A DNA stretch of 21,529 nt from Setomelanomma holmii (Eukaryota; Ascomycota; Dothideomycetes; Pleosporales; Phaeosphaeriaceae), in contig ML978383.1 of NCBI GenBank assembly GCA_010015745.1, forward strand, positions 1 through 21,529, in the 5' to 3' direction. This document shows, piece after piece, positions 18,741-21,529 of the stretch. Numbering within the stretch: position 1 is the stretch's first letter; each line of letters begins with the position of its first letter. The notes beneath the pieces were generated by a model. That model did not search any database, was not told where the DNA came from, and was given only the letters and a program-made list of their open reading frames with translations. Made by a program: the position numbers and the translations under genes.

Positions 18741-20337
18741 ATGACTTTTGCCCAGCGACTCTTGGTTTTGGCCATTCTGCCAGTGCTTGCTTTGCTCTCA
18801 GTACAGGCCTGGTACCCTTCGGCTCTGGAGTCCTTCGGAGACGCACTATTGCCTTACGGTCTAGAGATTCCGATATTCCGCGGGTTTTTGCACGATCAAC
18901 CTCTTCTAAGGTCTGAAACACCAATCGTGATCACAGCCTTTCCGCACTTTTCGCACTGGGAAAAGATCGCAAAAATTGCTGTGGCGCTCGCAGAGGTTGG
19001 CTATCCTATAACATTTATCACGGGTCGCATATTCGAGGAAGAGACGAAACAGCTTCATTCAAACATTGTATTCCAGCCCATTCATGGCAAAGCCGACAAG
19101 CTTACCGAGGAAGACTACAAGAAATGGATGTCTTTCGAGCCTGGAATTTCTGAGCAGAGGCTTTTCGTAGAGGCGCATGCGCTCGTTGATGGCATGCCAG
19201 ACCAACACAGCACTCTGCAGCAGGTCTTCCGCGAGTTGCGGGAAGCACATGGCGACAGCAAGCCCTTGCTGTCTCTCTTTGACCTTGCGGTCCTGGGCCA
19301 TCTTCCTCTCTTTCTTGGTGCGCCAGGCATCAAGCTCCATGCTAACTTTGCCGTGAGCTATCATCCTATCTCACTCGACTCAAACGACACGTATCCTTTT
19401 CATATGGGCAGACGACCACACACAGGCCCTGATGCGGCCCCCGTTCACCACGAAGCTAACCGCCACATAATATGGACTATGCCACACGCAAAATTAGTCA
19501 AGCCTTCTGGGACAAAGCACAGGGAATGGGCGCCGTAGAAATGTATGATTGGCACATCTACCACACAATGGAAGCCCTGCCAGATCATTTAATGTCTCTT
19601 GGAGTTACTAAATTCGAGTTTCCACGGAAGGATCTTCGATCCAACGTCCGTTATCTTGGAGCGCTGCCAACGATAGGATCGGCCCAATCGTCGAAACGCG
19701 ACCTGCCAGACTGGTGGGACGATATAGAAGCGGCCAAAGCCGATGGCAAGAAGATCGTTGCCGTGAGCCAGGGTACGGTCGCCATGGAGTTCGGAGACCT
19801 GTTGCTTTCAACGCTCAGGGCTTTGGAAGATCTGGATCATGTATTGTTCATTGCGACGACTGTGGCTGTCGAGGTTGAGGATGTGCCGAATCTGGTCGTG
19901 CCGCGGAATGCACGCGTGGCCAAGTTCGTGCCCTACGATTTGCTTCTACCGAAGGTAAGGCCTCGCGATATCGTACGTAAGGCTTAAACTGACCTCAGCA
20001 GCTCGACGTTCTGGTCAATAATGGCAGCTATGGTGCAGTAATTACGAGCCTCAATGCCGGTGTTCCCATGGTACTTGCAGGCACAGGCCAGGATAAGAAT
20101 GTCACCAATTCGATAGTCGAGTGGAGGGAGCTTGGCATCAATCTGGAGAAACAGAATCCAATCGTTGCAGAAATTCGCGAGGCAGTCACGGAGGTGCTTC
20201 AAAACGAGAAGAATAAGCGCAATGCCATGACTATGAGCAAGAACTTCGAGAGGTACAATGCAGGCCAGGTCGTTGATGGCGTCATTCAAGATGTGGTCAG
20301 ACGCTGGCAAAAGGAGAAGAGAAGCAGACGCATCTAG
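18741..20337 (+). pseudogene. GT1 family UDP-glycosyltransferase with one frameshift
   Basis: GT1 enzymes transfer a sugar from a UDP-sugar to small-molecule or lipid acceptors. The N-terminus has a hydrophobic signal or anchor (residues 1-24). A Rossmann start follows (PIVITAFPHFSHWEKIAKIA, the FP..GH..P-like segment with His). The first frame stops at TGA 19536-19538, but near 19470 the frame holding DYATRKISQAFWDKA takes over, consistent with a one-base deletion. The second domain shows KKIVAVSQGTVA and ends at a 47-nt intron (19955-20001). The last exon (20002-20337) carries the donor-binding segment LDVLVNNGSYGAVITSLNAG, VPMVLAGTGQDK and WRELGINLE. In that segment Asn replaces the His common in plant UGTs. 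Total about 517 codons, normal for fungal members. Apart from the shift the gene looks intact. Confidence 0.85.
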
Positions 20338-20549
20338 TCCAGTCGAGTGTTTAGTGATTCGTGGTTCAAGAGCTGGTTGCATGGTGAATCGAATTGAAGC
20401 ACAGATGTATGCAAAGTAATCCACACACCTTCTGCACAAGACAGTCCATCCAAGATGGTCTCAACGTACTTCTAATATACAATTTTCCGCTGTCGAGACT
20501 ATGTACTCGTCTGCCTGCGCTTTCATTGTAGTCACTGCAGGTCTACCGC
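20338..20549. other. Convergent 3' intergenic spacer
   Basis: About 210 bp between the convergent glycosyltransferase and lectin-like genes. It is expected to hold both 3' ends; no specific terminator element was recognised. Confidence 0.4.
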
Positions 20550-21199
20550 TCATACAGTGAACCTCAAGGCGGCAGTCGCATTTAACAATGGCCAATTGAT
20601 TCCCTTATCAGCTGCACCCGTATTGCCAAGGCCAGCGCAATCGTACAGCCCCACCGGATCATTCTGAGTGGCCTTGAGATACTGGAGATCGATGCACTGT
20701 TCTGTTATTATGTCAGCCTCCTGTTTCCTCCTCCATTCCAGACCCTCGAGTGTGCCTTGATCACTCACGTGTTCCTGGCGATGCTTCAAGCGCGATCCTG
20801 CCATCAGCCATTGCGACCCACTTTTGCGCAACCTCGGTATCATTGCACTCCCTGAGATATATGTTCGCCATGTCTTTCCAAGCTGTTTTGGGTCCGGCGT
20901 CCATGCAGAGCGTGGTATCAGCGAGCTGGATCTTGGTCTGGTTCGACTTGATATACCATTGTTGGTCGGGCTTAGAGGTCAAAGATTGGCTGCTACGGTG
21001 ATGAGCGGAGATATCTGTAAGGGAGCAAAATCTGAACGTACACGAATAGACTGCTTTCCTTTGCGCGCGTCCTTGGTACAATGACGAGCTTCGTGTCCTG
21101 CTTCGATGTGACGTAGACTGAGCGATAACCTTCTGAAACGGCGGCTTGAACGAGGCCCGTCGCGGCGATCGCCAAAGCTGAGAGCGTGATGAATAGCAT
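20550..21199 (-). CDS. Secreted ricin-B-like (beta-trefoil) small protein
   Basis: Three exons on the minus strand: 21199-21042, 20992-20769 and 20701-20550. The introns are 49 nt (donor GTACGT) and 67 nt (donor GTGAGT), and the exons join to 177 codons plus TGA. The product starts with a signal peptide (MLFITLSALAIAATGLVQAA). The mature part shows the repeated pattern of fungal ricin-B-like secreted proteins: QQWYIKS, then a Cys-containing LCMDAG block, a YLRECN strand, AQKWV (a QxW variant), QCIDL and LYDC. Four cysteines fit two disulfides. Beta-trefoil lectins of this kind bind glycans in the extracellular space or wall. An upstream in-frame ATG at 21268 is less likely because it would bury the signal peptide. 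The start is also supported by a TATA-like element about 75 bp upstream. The gene is intact. Confidence 0.75.
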
Positions 21200-21270
21200 A
21201 TCTAGAATGTCTTGGAAATCCTGGAAAGTCGTGGTCGGTCTCTCGGTGCCGGTTAGTGGACACAACAAGG

Positions 21271-21277
21271 CTTATAG
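21271..21277 (-). promoter_or_regulatory. TATA-like element of the lectin-like gene
   Basis: Reads CTATAAG on the minus strand, 72-78 bp before the ATG at 21199. Position and sequence fit a core promoter; no further evidence. Confidence 0.3.
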
Positions 21278-21529
21278 TTACTACAGCTCTGGTGATGAAC
21301 TGTGCAGCTACAACCTTAATTGAGCTTTCGTGTTCGAGCTTATATCCGCTTGATTCGCAAAGTGGATCCACATTTGAAGTTCGTGGGGCCCTTTGACATG
21401 CTTCATCTGGGAATCTGGATGTTAGATCGGTTCGTTCATGTCAGACTGGCACCTCAGTTCACAAGGTACATGTGAACTGCATCTCTCACGTGACTCTTTG
21501 TCACTTGCTTACTCATCGTGGTTGTGTAT
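21278..21529. other. Upstream region of the lectin-like gene, to the window edge
   Basis: About 250 bp with no gene recognised. It contains an inverted repeat GTTCACA / TGTGAAC (21457-21463 and 21471-21477). Confidence 0.4.

Noticed and set aside
20979..21371. A second minus-strand frame of 130 codons overlapping the lectin-like gene start
   Set aside because: The overlapping frame with a signal peptide and matching splice sites explains the locus; this one has no domain and no splice continuation.
1..21529. tRNA genes, rRNA, CRISPR arrays
   Set aside because: No cloverleaf with matching A and B boxes, no rRNA-like conserved stretch and no regularly spaced repeat array was found by eye on either strand.

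Overview
The window reads as nuclear DNA of a filamentous ascomycete (Pezizomycotina, most likely a Dothideomycete). Genes carry short GT..AG introns of about 44-67 nt, gene families are typically fungal (Zn2Cys6 regulator, DUF6536 membrane protein, HET-type C-terminus, GH29 fucosidase with an extra N-terminal domain, GT1 glycosyltransferase, F-box-like protein, secreted ricin-B-like protein), and there is a TA-flanked MITE. No species can be named from the sequence alone.

Layout. 1-1420 (minus): TPR plus coiled-coil protein gene, broken and running off the left edge. 1619-2128 (plus): possible single-pass membrane orphan. 2931-3827 (plus): fungal gasdermin-like gene interrupted by one in-frame stop. 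4886-7151 (plus): intact six-exon Zn2Cys6 transcription factor. 7971-8483 (plus): UPF0145/YbjQ-like protein. 8920-11530 (plus): DUF6536 membrane protein with several lesions. 11660-12103 (plus): remnant resembling the C-terminus of a HET-domain protein. 12634-14875 (plus): GH29 alpha-L-fucosidase, lacking its 5' end and carrying a frameshift and a stop. 15090-15776 (plus): intact F-box-like protein. 16014-16535 (minus): uncertain ORF with a 437-bp MITE (16583-17019) just upstream. 17275-17831 (plus): possible CCHC zinc-knuckle mini-gene, also with an in-frame stop. 18741-20337 (plus): GT1 UDP-glycosyltransferase with one frameshift. 20550-21199 (minus): intact three-exon secreted ricin-B-like protein.

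The most striking property is the number of otherwise well conserved genes interrupted by one or a few point lesions. There are nonsense codons at 768-770, 3510-3512, 9744-9746, 10128-10130, 13455-13457 and perhaps 17455-17457, and four single-base deletions inside conserved domains near 985, 11062, 12757 and 19470. Domain homology resumes directly after each lesion. Intact genes (transcription factor, UPF0145, F-box-like, lectin) lie between the broken ones. This suggests recent pseudogenisation, for example a redundant gene copy in a duplicated or hybrid genome, or RIP-like mutation for some of the stops, or an error-prone assembly.

Functionally the window mixes carbohydrate-directed and secreted functions (fucosidase, glycosyltransferase, lectin-like protein) with self-recognition or cell-death themes (gasdermin-like protein, HET remnant, TPR/coiled-coil protein). 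No metabolic operon or biosynthetic gene cluster is evident. The gasdermin-like/TPR pair at the left edge is the best candidate for an interesting system, but its partner domain, if any, lies outside the window.
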